Below, piece after piece: positions 48,008 to 61,200 of a stretch of DNA of 64,000 nt (position 1 is its first letter; each line of letters opens with the position of its first letter). The position numbers and the translations under genes were made by a program. The notes beneath the pieces were generated by a model. It searched no databases and was not told where the DNA came from. It saw nothing but the letters and a program-made list of their open reading frames with translations. The stretch covers positions 1,115,832-1,179,831 of the forward strand of contig JAJEKV010000066.1 of the NCBI GenBank assembly GCA_021234155.1, given 5' to 3'. This DNA is from Isoetes taiwanensis (Eukaryota; Streptophyta; Lycopodiopsida; Isoetales; Isoetaceae).

Positions 48008-49010
48008 TGTGCAACAAGCATTTCTGCTTTTGTGGGGCATTTAAATCAGCAAATCCATCTTTCGTGCAAAGTTCCATTTCTCCTTTGGTGAGCCCAATTC
48101 CAGGTAGAATCTCTGTTTATAATAGAAAGTTAAAATCCAAATTTCTGCCCATTGATGTGCTTTTTCCATGTTCTGTTTTGCTAAGTTTTGTTGATAGGAG
48201 TATCGCTCTGATCATGAAATTCAATGGTGTACATTCTCCAAATGGTCCAGTTCATTGCCCACAATCGCAGTTGACGTATCTGTCCGTGGCTAGTTAGACT
48301 TTGCAATTGTTCTCACCTCTTGCCTAGGTAGTTCAACAAGTCCTGTGCAACAAGCATTTCTGCTTTTTATGGGGCATTCAAATCAGCAAATCCATCTTTT
48401 CGTGCAAAGTTCCGTTTCTCCTTTGGTGAGCCCAATTCCAGGTAGAATCTCTGTTTATAATAGAAAGTTAAAATCCAAATTTCTGCCCATTGATGTGCTT
48501 TTTTTCCATGTTCTATTTTGCTAAGTTTTTGTTGATAGGAGTATCGCTCTGATCATGAAATTCAATGGTGTACATTCTCCAAATGGTCCAGTTCATTGCC
48601 CACAATCGCAGTTGACGTATCTGTCCGTGGCTAGCCAGACTTTGCAATTGTTCTCGCCTCTTGCCTAGGTAGTTCAACAAGTCCTGTGCAACAAGCATTT
48701 CTGCTTTTATGGGGCATTCAAATCAGCAAATCCATCTTTCGTGCAAAGTTCCATTTCTCCTTTGGTGAGCCCAATTCCAGGTAGAATCTCTGTTTATAAT
48801 AGAAAGTTAAAATCCAAATTTCTGCCCATTGATGTGCTTTTTCCATGTTCTGTTTTGCCAAGATTTGTTGATAGGAGTATCGCTCTGATCATGAAATTCA
48901 ATGGTGTACATTCTCCAAATGGTCCAGTTCATTGCCCACAATCGCAGTTGACGTATCTGTCCATGGCTAGCCAGACTTTGCAATTGTACTCACCTCTTGC
49001 CTAGGTAGTT
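48008..49010 (+). repeat. Three tandem copies of a 336-341-bp unit
   Basis: GCAACAAGCATTTCTGCTTT starts copies at 48011, 48347 and about 48688. The unit contains an open frame reading SSISPLVSPIPGRISVYNRK and, further on, KFNGVHSPNGPVHCPQSQLT in copies 1 and 3. Copy 2 has single-base insertions in T runs that break it. Copies differ at only a few positions. The flanking 47.4-48.0 kb has 5'-UTR-like composition. No known protein family is recognised. Confidence 0.88.
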
Positions 49011-51444
49011 TAGTCCATCTGAGGTATAGAGCCTGAATCAGCATCTAATGTTACCCAATAAGAGTTATAGTTAGTTGTCTTGGATTTACCTGCATGAAGA
49101 AAATATCCAGACCTTGGGTTTCTGGTACTTGATGCATATGTTCCAAAGACAACTGCATGTTGGATGGACGGAGTCACGAAAATAAGCATGTATATCAGGT
49201 AAGTAGCCTAATGCCCATGTTTTGTTACAATTATTTTTGATTAGCTGTGGATTGACAAAGTACAATGCTATGATTAGGCCCATACTGATAATTAACCTTT
49301 TTCAATCCTTCCTCTGCTATAGCAATTTTAGCATTTTACATGATGCAAACCATCTTTACCCATATAATTTTATGTTTCAAAGGGGACCTTGAAGCTGATG
49401 CTACTATTATCTTCCTTTGTAGGGATCCTCTGTAACAATAACTTGAGTGGAGTAACGACACACATTCGACCCGGCCGTTGATTCTGCTATAATCAAGACC
49501 AGTCCCCATTGGACCAGCATTTCGGCAATGTTTTTGCTCTTATATCAGAAGGATGCGCCCAACACATGTGGCTTTGGCCAATCCAACATAATCACATTAC
49601 CTCTGTCATTCTTTGCCAGATTTCAACACTGAGCTTCTTGTAGGCTATTCCTGCTTGTTGAATAGTAATGCCATCATTATCTTTTGAAAAACGAAAGGCA
49701 AGTTAAGAGCTGCTTACCCAAGTTTAGAATGGATCATTAGACGCTGCAATTAGTATTCTTTCAGAACATAAGGTCCTATTTTGACGGTTAAATCGATAGT
49801 AATTGTCCATGCACTCTCTGCTCTACATGGCACAAGTAACTGACAACTCAAACCTTTGTGTTTCTTAAGTTTCTACACTACATTTTAGCAAGCTGCAGAT
49901 ATACTTCATACCCATTTGGATGCTGTGAAATGAACATTAGTTGCTATTGCAGTACACATAAGAGTGCTGGCTGTGCCAAATACACAGTCCATACCCTAGT
50001 GAAGAAATCTGCCAAATGAGCCATGTCATTTCATGATTACAGTTAGAGGTAAGTTTCTTTACATTTGTAATGAGTTCTGTATTAGTGATGAAGTCAGTTG
50101 AGATATCTCTATTTGCAGTAGTTCAGCGATCCTAAAGAATTCTATGTCACATGTTGAGAAGAGCCTTTTTCACCATCTACTGCATGTAGAATAACGGTTG
50201 GGACCTATATGATGCCTACCCATGTAACTGTTGAAGCAAGAGCATGTTCTCAATCTTGTGTTGTACACTCTAAGCTGTAGGAGAATCGACCCTCTTTACA
50301 AAATCATCCATTCTAGAACAAAAAGAAACTTTATGCTTTGTAATGTAGAACCAGCATTCTGAGCTGTTTTGCAACCTGATTGATGTAGATTTGGGTTATG
50401 CCTTAAGCTTTCTTGGTTCTTCAATTTGCACAGGGGAATGCCTTTATGTAGCTTCTTGGGCAAATCCGCTATTTTTGGTCGTTAAGTAAGGTTGTCTGAA
50501 CTTGATCTGAACTTGGCATTGACTTTGAAGAGCTGCAAGCAGTAGTAGATGGAAGCAATAATGCATCCCTACTTTGCCTTTCCAATACATTATCATGATG
50601 AAAATGGCACACCATAATCAAGCATTATTTGAAAAACTGCCGCTGCTTCTTTGAGTTCCCAATTTTCCAGATACTACTTACAGATATAATAGATTCTTTA
50701 TTCATGCTCATGAGATGAACTGTACCATCATCCGGAGAGTATTCAATATCTTCATTACCACTGGAAAACACAAACCAACAAACGCCATACATCCAAGTAC
50801 CTTTTCTTGTGAGCTAAAAAATAAAAAATAAATTGGACTTTATCTCTGAATATATGCATAAATGTACCATGTAATATGTTTTTTTCACAATGTTCTATAG
50901 TTTGATGGAAGTAAAATTAATTTGACTAACTTTGCTTGTATGGAGAACTATATTATGTACTCATACATACGAGTACCTTGAAAAAATACTCAAAGTCATC
51001 TCTATGCTAATGATGCGACTGGTTGTATAATAACCTATGTTGGCTTTTGGGCATTCTTTGTTTCTTTGTTGAAATAGTACTTGGAAATGTGACTTCTCAA
51101 CATCTATGTTGCTTTAAATGCACAATGCTCAGAGTAGTAAATAGTTTCCAATTCTCACAAATCTATAGGTGCCTTTGTTATTTAAAGTAAAAGGCTAAGA
51201 TGTTGATCAAGAACAAATAGTATTATTGATGTCGTAGTTGGCCTTCTAATTTACAATTAGGACCATCAATAGCAATAAAAGTATTGGCGCTTCAATTGAA
51301 GCTCGAAAATTTTGCAAAATCAAGGGATATTTTGTAACATGCTCATAATCATTAAATCATGACAACTAAGAAAACCTAATGCAAAACTAGAAATACACAA
51401 TAGTCTAAACAAAAATCCATTGAAAGGCTAAAAGCACGCTTAAA
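49011..51444. other. No gene recognised
   Basis: AT-rich DNA with short open frames only. No repeat, RNA gene or conserved domain was recognised on either strand. Confidence 0.5.
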
Positions 51445-51484
51445 TCTTCTTTTTTATTTTCGTAAGGTGTTGGGTTCCGTGCCA

Positions 51485-51524
51485 AAGGGAACGCCGCATC
51501 TTACGCCGCATGCGGCGTTCCCTT
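51485..51524. other. Perfect 15-bp-stem hairpin near the Helitron D 5' end
   Basis: AAGGGAACGCCGCAT (51485-51499) and ATGCGGCGTTCCCTT (51510-51524) are exact reverse complements around a 10-base loop. Confidence 0.85.
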
Positions 51525-52305
51525 CCGCTTTGCCTCCCCCTTGCGGGACGCAGGCTGGCCAAATTGAATGCCCAGATCTCGAAGAAGGGAGGCGCCAGAC
51601 TTGAATGAGATAGAATGGCAAATTTGAATTGCCAGGCATATACGAAATTGCTCCTCCGTTCCATCTTGGAGCCTCACTCTCATTTCCGGCACCTCAGCTC
51701 TCATTTCCGCCTCAGCTCTCATTTCCGGCAAAGGTGAGCTATTCTTCCATTTCGTTTCCTTTTCTTCCATGCTTACAAGTTCGAGTTGTTGCCATGCTTA
51801 CAAGTCGGATTCGTGAACGTGAACTATTCCTCCTTTTTCTTTCAGGATTTAGTTCACGGTTTGGAGTTCATTGTGTTTCTTCTGGAGCCAGTTCATTGTC
51901 TTTCTTCTTCACGGTAAGAATGAAGGTTGGGTTTCGGTCTGCTGCTTCGGATTTCTGCTGCTTGGGTTTCGGATTTTTGCTGCTTGGATTTCTGCTGCTT
52001 GGGTTTGATTTCAGCCTTTAAGGAGCATTGATTTGAAATGACTAATACTTGCATTGTTTTGCAGAAGGGTGAAGCCAATAGACGGCCGGAAGACCTTCAT
52101 CTGCAGAAGAGGTTTACTTCATCTCATCTCTATGGCTTTCAGCAATTTAGATGATGTAATTTTGACAGGGACATGGACACTAGAAGTAGATATGGCGGCA
52201 AGCTGGCTGGTTTTTTGTGGATATTTTTCTACTCATAAGCATCATTAAGGGAAGATAAGAACTGAAAAGTTTCAATAGTGCATACCGCTGCTAATGAAGA
52301 ATAAG

Positions 52306-52830
52306 TATGCTGGTCTTGAAATTGCACAGAAATACAGCCTGCTTCCTGTTTTAAGCTGCAATGGTGCATTGCCTTAACTATGCTTTGCCTTGCCTTAACT
52401 ATGTTTCACAAAAGCATTCCGCCACAAGTATCTTCTGCTTACTATCATCATCTGTTCTATGGCTGCAACACCTTTGGTATGTGTCAGCTTGCTGTATTCC
52501 TGGAGATCTGGGCTGGTCTTGAAATTGCACAGAAATACAGTCTGCTTGCTTCCTGTTTTAAGCTGCAATGGTGCATTGCCTTAACTATGCTTTGCCTTGC
52601 CTTAACTATGCTTTGCCTGGAACTTCTATGGATCTTCACAAAAGCATTCCGCCACAAGTATCTTCTGCTTACTATCATCATCTGTTTTTCTATGGTTGCA
52701 ACACCTTTGGTATGTGTCGCCTTGTTTGTATTCCCCGAGATCCTGGGCTGGTCTTGAAATTGCAATAAATTCTTGCTTGCTTTCTTCTGTTTTAGCTGGC
52801 AATGGTGCATTGCCTTAATTTATGCTTTTT
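52306..52830. repeat. Tandem repeat, two full units and a partial one, about 200-237 bp
   Basis: GCTGGTCTTGAAATTGCA begins copies at about 52310, 52512 and 52748. Each unit carries AGCATTCCGCCACAAGTATC and a pair or triple of short CCTTAACTATGCTTTG units. Copies differ by small indels. Confidence 0.85.
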
Positions 52831-55315
52831 TTTGCCTATCTTTTAACTATGGATTGCATTAGGAACTTTCATTGCTAATGCCTGTCCGTATTTTCAGTCA
52901 AGGACATGGATTGACTTATTTGCTTTCTTGCTTGCTTTCTTCCTATTTTTGTCATGTTGGCAGATGGTAAGATGGTATCTTCGGCCTCCATAGCTGGGTA
53001 TGTGCATGCTGGAGTGGTTGCCTTTTCCGGTTAGACACATGTTTTAGCATTAAACTATCTTGATAAAACTATGATATTTTATTTTCTATAATGGTTTGCT
53101 AAGTTGTCCAGTTTGAGAAGCAAGGCATGTTGGCATCGCATTTCTTGGTGCCAATATCTCATAAGCAAGCAGGGTAAGTAGTTTAATTTTGCTTCTTATC
53201 TTTCCTTTCAAAGAACAAATGCAGGTTGTTGATACAGATTAACAAGATCCTGTTTAATCTGGCTTAGACGTATCGATTGTGCTTTAAAGCTAATTGAGAA
53301 TAATAGTTTAGGTTAGCAATCAAGGTGAAATCATAGATATTTTGCTTGATATTTTTTTCTTGCAGATCAAGGAAGAGATCGGAAGCCGTTCAACTAGAAA
53401 GGAATCTGCAGACATGCTATTGTGAGCAGATCCATTTGAGAATCTTATTTCTTGCTCTTTGATCAAGAACTATTCCTCCAAATCTATTTCCTCTCATTGT
53501 GAGCTTAGAACTTTTATGTTTAACGTTTTTTTCGTAGTCATGTACCTTGCATAGAGTTTCTTTTAGTATGTTTTCCTTTGCTTAATATGACGCTGCAATC
53601 AAGGCGACAGATATCTCATGTTGCCTTCTGCCATGCCTGAAAACCAGGCAGAATCTGTATAAAACTTTAGCAGAAGACTTACCATGCAAGTCAGGTCTGA
53701 GGATATCGCACTTGGCTGGATATGTATTGCAAGATTTGGGGCGTGGTAGAGGTATACCAAATCTTAGCAATGTTCCATCTAGAAATGCAGTCTCAAAATT
53801 CAATGAGCAGGATATATACAGCATGGTGCACTTTAGACACTTTTGCAGCAGTAGTGCAGCAGTCTAGAAGGTCCGTTGCAGAGGTACGTTGAACAAGTGC
53901 AACCTCCTACTTTGTACAGATTATCAATTTAGAATGTTGAAGCTTATAACCCTCTGCACTTATGGATCTTTAACTTTGAGAGAAATCATTGGTGAAAGAA
54001 AGGCCTTGAGCTTACAACAACAGGTAAACCCTTCTATTTGAGTTATATTTTTGCTTTGATTTACTGCTTCAACACTTGCAGCTTTTAGATCTCCCATGCT
54101 GAATATATGGAAATAGCTTTTGGCTCAATAATGTGATGATGACAATGTGCCCAAATATCACTGCAGGGTAAGAATGTTCGAACTGGATGTTGAATTTAAA
54201 AATTTATCAAGTTGACCATAGAATCAGATGGCAACTGATGTCAGAAGATGAATGCAAGCTATGTGTTCTACCTCATCAACATTCAATCTGCCAGCACCAC
54301 AAACTTGATGGCCTAGAATAAGTTGCCATCACTGATGGAATCAGATGGCCTAGAATCCATCATTGAATGAGTACAGATGCTGGTGCATGAGCTACACAGA
54401 ATTATTTCCTTTGTAGAGTTTGTTGCTTACCTAGCCTTTTTATTATAGGACGTCTCTTAATATTACGTCTCAAGGCAAAGGTTGTTACTGTTCGATCATT
54501 TTCGCACATGAAATTGCTGCCATACTGTGTATCTCTGCATACTACAGACTCTTGAGATATTTATGATTGTTTTTCATGCACAAATGCTACAGAAGCAATG
54601 CCTAAAAATAGTCATGGTATTTGCTTGCATTTATTGATGTATGGTGCCCAATTCAAAGCCAAGTTGCTAGGCAGAATAATTGAGTGAGTCCTATTCGTTT
54701 TGTTTGAACCCTATATGAATGCGCTGCATTAACATTCCTTTTCCAAGATGTATCTTATCTTTGCTATTCCAAAGCAAAAACTATAAAATTTATTGAGTCT
54801 CTCTTTGATCTCAAAGTATAATCCGGATTTGTTTAGACTGTCGAGCATCCAAACGAATGTGTCAATCTCCACGTAATTTTTTGTCCATGTTTTCTTCTTT
54901 GGGAGGTTGATTTAGCATAAAACTAGGTGTCAATTCAATATAATCTAGAAGAATGTCCAAGTGTTTAATTTAATGTAAACATGGTTTTGTTCTAGGCATA
55001 AGGGCATCCTTTACGTTGGACAACCTTTGTAATAATTGGACATCCTTTAGTTCGACGTTGCACATGGCCAAAATTGGATAACCCTTGGAATAATTGAACA
55101 TCCTTTAGTTCCACGTTTCACAATCCTTGGTCATGGCCAAAATCGTTGCAAGGGTAATAAATGGCAACACTACTTTGCTTAGGGCAATATTTTATACACA
55201 CCAACTAATCTTCATAGACCATGGGTTCCAATCTAACCTCAACAACTTCCACCATTGCAATTTAATTAAAAGGTGTATTTATAAAAGTACAATTGACGAA
55301 TATTGCTTTATATAT

Positions 55316-55423
55316 ACAGGAAAGGGCAGTTACATGTCTTTCCTGGCATGGAAACCTGGCGATGCGCGGCAGCGTGGAGGCAGGTTGACATGCCAAGGAA
55401 GGCATGTAACTGGCCTTCCCTGT
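55316..55423. ncRNA. Long imperfect foldback, miRNA-precursor-like
   Basis: Two 43-nt arms (55316-55358 and 55381-55423) pair around a 22-nt GC-rich loop, with about nine spaced mismatches or G:U pairs. Best-paired is CAGTTACATG with CATGTAACTG. The size and mismatch spacing fit a plant MIR-type hairpin. I recognise no known mature miRNA, and a siRNA-producing inverted repeat or a relic transposon tip is equally possible. It lies 0.6 kb from the 3' end of Helitron D, within an open frame (55127-55615) that is likely incidental. Confidence 0.45.
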
Positions 55424-56000
55424 AACATGGAAATCGATCCTTCTGTTTTAGAGTTCCAGAAGAAAGGAGGTTGCAAACAGAACTACAATGCACTAATTAT
55501 TTCAAACAGAACTACAAACCCCTATCCCTTTACTCCCGATCATTCAATAATAATGATAGAACGTTTTGTCATTGGTGAGGTGTATGAAATCCCTGCCCAC
55601 CTTCATAACTTTTGAAAGTAGATTTGGAATTTGAAGATGTGCATGTTTTGTGTACGTGCACCTAACATTCTGCTCATCTACTTTAATTTTTGAAGCTAGC
55701 ATTTTGAAACTAAATTTGAATAGCTTTTGTAGATATTCTTTAATCTAAAAATTGACATTTTGACAACTAAATCTGAATAGGTTTCGTAGGCATTGTCTTT
55801 AATATTTTGTTCCTACCTAAATGCAAGGTCAACTTTTATCCTTTATAGGAATATCCATTATTTGCCTACTTCAACATGCTCCATCGCATCTACGGACATA
55901 ACAAACCTATAACTATCTATTTCACCTATGAACTCCATTACATCTACCCATTTCACACATCTATGACTAATGCCCGGCATCGCCGGGCACACGTTTCTAG

Positions 56001-57630
56001 TCCTATTTTAATTACAAAAACCAATAGATTCAAATTCATACCAATCACCTCCCAATAATCAAACGTGAGCTATGCCATTGGCTGAAAGGGAAAGCCCATA
56101 AGGAATGACTCATTTTTACCTGCAATCATGCCCTAATAGAAAGGCATACCCAATTCCAACAACAAAAACAATCACCCAGAAGAAGGAAAAAACATTAGCA
56201 ATAATTTAGTCAAACCCTATTTACAAACTACAGTCCTGTATAAGCGCACCTAACTATGTTAATAAATAGAACACCCACAACTATGGACTTCCAGCCATCA
56301 CTTCCGCGGGCCTGCTTCAAACTTTCCACATTATAGATTGGATTTTAAATTATATTAAAAGTGTTTTGTAAGTTTCTAAGCAAATTGCACCTTGCCAACT
56401 CCTACAATAAATGGCTAAGTTTATTTTCTATAGCCTCTGGCGTGCCTTTTTGCTAGTTTTTTTTTTTTATAATTATATTCCAAAAGTTATAACATTGTAC
56501 ATTCAGTAGAAAGAACTCGAGAAGACAATTCTATTGCAATAAAAAGTTTATTCAATTACAATTATGCTTGCGCGTTGCCACACAATAATAGAACAAATAG
56601 AATTCTATTCTTCTACATGGTATATCATATAGTTTTTCCTTGTATTGGGTCCCATATACCATTTTGGGTCTCCTCGAGCGACGAAGATCTATTAGCTAGT
56701 TAAAAAGCTAATGTAGCATTTCAAGCACCCCTCCCGCCATTTTAGGGAGATGTTGATTATATCTACTCCATAGCCCAAATATAAAATATCAATGAGTAGA
56801 AATGGCCAAGTGACATGTATTATTAGATTGTGTGACTTTATAGCTATTTACTTAAAAGAAATGATGTTTGTACGATGATCGATCAAGTATAAAATTGCAA
56901 ATCACATCAAATTAGAATGAAAGAGCAAGTTGATAATGACGTTATAAAGCCAAGCATTACGAGATCCATATATCTACTTGAGTTTCATATACATGGCTAT
57001 GACCAATGCGTCCCATTTGGTTTGTAAATGTTAGATAGGGGTGTAATGCTAGAGGCCCCAACCGGGTCAGCTATCTAAGAGAATAAAGAAAGGCGCATGA
57101 ACTTAATCTACAAATTCTCCAAACAATATGTAGAAGCCATCAAATGAAGGATTCGAGAACAAATAAGGCAAGAACAAATAAGGCAGGGACGTGAAACCAT
57201 GACCACTAGCAATTGATACTCAGTGCAAGTGCCAGAGCACGGATCAATGTATCCACGTTGAGACTCTTGTATAAATACATAGAAATAAACACAGGAATAT
57301 GAGCATTTTACAAGGGTTGGTCCACTGAAAGACCATCATTGGGCAAGATCTAACTTTGAGATGCTTGACAACGACGAATAAGATGCTTAGGTTTGACAAT
57401 GACAAATAGGCATATACCAGCAAGTACACATATTTAGAAGGACCATGGACCAAATTATTTAGGATGAGGAGGTGCAAGGACCGAGAAACTATTCATACCA
57501 TATATAAAGCAGTAACATTTCTGTTCTTAAAAAATTAGGAAGTATTTTTTCTGGGCTGAGAACAACTTTGCGCTTGACACGTACTTTTTTTCTTCATTTC
57601 TAAAATCTTAAAAAAAAACAAATGTTGATG
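56001..57630. other. No gene recognised
   Basis: AT-rich DNA downstream of Helitron D. Short open frames only, and nothing identified. Confidence 0.5.
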
Positions 57631-57844
57631 GTTGACACGTAGATTTCCCCTTTCTTGCTCTACAAGCAATACATGGCTATGGATCTCCTGTCTTGGTTTC
57701 TTGAGGAAAGCTCACCGATCTTCCGGCTATGGCGACATGCCATGGGCAATGTTGCGCCCATTCATATTTCCGGCCTTGCCAGATGCTGTAGCAGTGCTGC
57801 ACAAATTTTTGCCCGCAAATAATGAGGATTCAGCAGAAAACATT

Positions 57845-58200
57845 TAGGTATGAAAGTGCATGAAAGGAAGAAGCCACAACTGGACGGAATGCCCCTTTGC
57901 TAATCCTGGAGAGAAGGCAAGAAGGAGGTATCCAAGATGGGTTCCATATCTGGGCACTGCTTGCCGTGATTTAGAAAGGGAAACTGCAAACAGGGCGATG
58001 GTTGTGAATATGCTTATGGGGTTTTTGAATGCTGGCTTCATCCTGCTCGCTACAGACTCGCCCAATTCCGAAGGCGTATTTGCCAGACCGACATGGGGAA
58101 GATCTTCCTCCTGCAAGATTGAGGCGTCTTGATGAATGCAAGTTCCGCATGGTGATTTTGGCTTCAAATTTTCCTAGCCGTCGTGGGTCGGGCTGTTCGA
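57845..58200 (+). pseudogene. Arginine-rich tandem CCCH zinc-finger (RR-TZF type) pseudogene fragment
   Basis: One frame reads GRSHNWTECPFANPGEKARR, the arginine-rich region that precedes the fingers in plant RR-TZF proteins. After a frame change near 57990 another frame reads [20 protein letters not shown], the end of the first CCCH finger and its linker. In the first part His is replaced by Asn and Asp by Tyr, and the Cys of the first finger is followed by damaged sequence. The second finger is not found intact. The family acts in RNA binding and mRNA turnover in cytoplasmic granules. This is a broken fragment. A more upstream stretch from 57632 is open but unrecognised. Confidence 0.78.
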
Positions 58201-58249
58201 CCGGCCTCCGTTTTGCAAGGGTAGGGTTCTAACTTATGGGGTTTTTTTA

Positions 58250-61200
58250 GTCGAAGCTCGAACTTTGACATGGCCGTGTCTATTGAGATTCTCGCTCTTT
58301 TGAGAACAGGACCTTGGTAGAATATGGTGAGAGGAGCAAAGCGAACCCGTGAGCTTTTACGTTCTTTTTCATATCTCAGAGATTAACATGCATTTGAGCC
58401 CATTCTATGCAACATAACAGCATGTTTGAAGGGGTCATTCCAGAATTGCTTGGATTGACTTCAATAATGCATGCAACTTGAGGTGCCGGAACAGAATTCA
58501 AATTTATTGCACTGAGGTTTCTTGATGATGTTTGCCCCGGTCCATCCCGTGGTTTGCGTGAAAGACGCCATACATGTTTTGAAGAGGCCCCCCCTATCAT
58601 GTTTCCAGTTCTCGTTGGGAAGTGCATTACACCCATAGAAGGGGCCTGCAGTATGAGCATTTGAGAATGCATTAGAGCGGATTATCGGGTTGTTTTGGCT
58701 TTGCTACCTTAAGGTATTCAAAGGCCATAATTGTAACTATCACTATGCCGGTGGCCCTATCTAAAGGCATTTTTGGGAAGAGTGGAAAACAAGAGAAGCA
58801 TTCATCCTATCAATTCCTTAGAAACGAACTATGGCGATGTTCACAGTCGCCACTAAGACTAGGAGGTGAGCTTAGGCGCCTTTAAATGCTCACTTTTAGG
58901 ATCCCGGTGAGCAAGTTTTAGTAGGAGAGCGTGTCTTGAGCTAAGAAGAAAAAGCCATTTGAAAATGTCTATCAAGGTTTGCTATGAAATCTACCTCTCC
59001 TCTTTTTATTTTTCGAGTCCTTCTTCTTAGATTCGGCATTATAATTTTCTAGAAACTTTTGCAACTTCTTTCTTAAAATGTGCTCTGATTGCAACATTTC
59101 CTCTTTTTATTTCCATGGTTCCATTATCTTGTTATGGATTTTCTTTGTTTAAAGATCACCTGCAGATATTATGTTCCATGTTCAGATTTAATGTAGAGGG
59201 AGTTACGTGTCTTAGTTTTGTTTCTATTATGTTGCAATTTGCCCTATTAAATGATCGGTATCCTTTAGGTTTGATAACTTTCAAGTATATCTTTGCTAAA
59301 CCTCAAACAATGTTTTATTTGTATAGAAAATGGAAAGGAGCGATTTGGAAAAGCTTGCAAAACGAAGGTATGCTATATTGCGTTCTATCCTTGTGCTGGG
59401 GGCGGTGTGTGTGTTTTCATGATTCAAAGGTTGACATCGTTGATTGAGAAACTCAAGGGTTCTTTAATATTATATTAGATTCACATTAAGCATCCCATTT
59501 TGAAAGCCTTTCCTTAATATTCAAAGTAACAATCTAATATCAGCCAAGGTGGAACCTGATTGCACAAGAAGAACATTATTATTGCCGATAAGCATTTCAT
59601 TACAGGTACCAACTGGTGATGACCATTGCAAGGATTTTGAACCATCAGAATGTAGTTGCTTGGAAGGCAAAACATCTATTGTGCATCACATTTTGCAGGT
59701 CAATGATTTCAACTACAGATATACTGTCATGACTAGGCTTCAAAGTAGTTGTGGAGTAAGTCTGCTCTCTCATGCTTTGGTTTTTATTTTCCTAGTGTTT
59801 TGAATTTTAGGCCCAGTGTATTGCTAGTGAGGTTTTGTCCGGAATCCACAAGCAAAGACTAAACCGGTGTCGGAGGAGCCTCTTGGAGACCAATGCGAAA
59901 TCTTGCAGCTTGTTGCTCGCCTAAGAAGGAGAAGAAGGAAGATGCTCGTCTAAGAAGGAGAAGAAGGAAGAGTCTAGTTAAGTATTCAACTTCCCAGTGT
60001 TCTAAGTGTTCTATGCATAACAATAAGCCACTGGTAATGGAGAAATGTGGTTAATGACTCCGTATTTTCGTGTAACAATTAATCTCGGTCCATGGTTTTG
60101 GAATTTGTGCAAAGTAACGTTGTGGAATCAAGCATGTTAATGGAATGCCAATAAAAAGGCAACGAAGTTTATCTCAATTATCTTTGTTCGATTTTGCATT
60201 CAATAAAAGTTTTTGCAAAATTATCTAAAGTAAAAAATAGATTAAAGTTCTCCCTTTTAGAAATGTGAAATGTCGGATTGTAAGGATTTTGTTTACAATG
60301 GGATGCAGGATCCTACACTGAGTATTGTAAATAGGCATGAAGGTAATGGCAAATAAAGTCCTCTTGATTGCTCTAAAATGGTACATATTCTCAAGAAGAA
60401 TATTACAAGGTAGCATTAATCAAGTCTCCTCATAAATATTGTGCACTACCACTATGCCTTTGGTATTTTCTATAATGCTTTTGATTAGCTTTTCTAGTTC
60501 TGAAATGCTTTGGAATACCATTCACAAGACGTTGCCAAAGTGGCACTTGAATGAGCATGCCCTATTGGATTTGAATGAATTTGTCTGAGATCCAGGTAAT
60601 TAGAATGTTATAATTACTCTTTTACAATTTATTATTTTTGCAATTTCGCTATTTTTGCTAGATCCACATGCACGCTCTTAGATGGATATCCCATAGTCTA
60701 CTTGTGCAATGCCTTCTCATATTATAGAAACATCAAGTAGCACATTTTAAGAACTTTGGCACCATTCCAAAGTTACACAAATTTCCCCTGCATACACGAG
60801 TAGGGGAAGAGAAACGTTCGCGGCGGCCGTAAGGGCCATAAGTTTCTTGTAATACTACATGGTAAGAGGTCGGTGGGGGAAACACATATCTTAAGGAATT
60901 TGACTATAATATCATGCATGGTACTTAAGAGGAGTATTACACACAACTTACACAAGGGCACTTTTGTAGAGAAGTCACGAGTGGACATTGTGGAGCAACA
61001 TAGGGTCAAAATCAAAAGTAAGATGGAGGGCCCCTAGAGAAGGCGCAACTTTAATGTTGTGACATGGGTCAGTCAGTAGGCACAATATATTTTTCTTTCC
61101 TTCGGAGTTAGATAATCCGAATGGATCGAACAAAATCGCCACAGCAGTTATTTCTGGTATTGGTTAACAGTTATCTAACGCATCAGACACTCTACAACTT

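Larger units (their letters stand above)
51445..56000 (+). mobile_element. Helitron D, non-autonomous
   Basis: The 3' end is unmistakable: hairpin GCCCGGCATCGCCGGGC (55972-55988), ACACGTTT, CTAG (55997-56000), then T. The 5' end is placed at TCTTCTTTTTTATTTTCG after an A because it resembles Helitron C and is followed by a GC-rich hairpin. TCTTTAAAAGATC near 47386 is a less likely alternative. The interior has UTR-like GC-rich sequence, tandem repeats and an intron-like layout, but no Rep/helicase and no recognised gene. Confidence 0.7.

Noticed and set aside
55127-55615. Protein-coding gene of 162 codons
   Set aside because: It runs through both arms of the foldback inside Helitron D and has no known domain, so the open frame is probably incidental.
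47386-56000. Starting Helitron D at TCTTTAAAAGATC near 47386
   Set aside because: It would make an 8.6-kb element and its start is less like the other 5' ends than that at 51445. It was not fully excluded.
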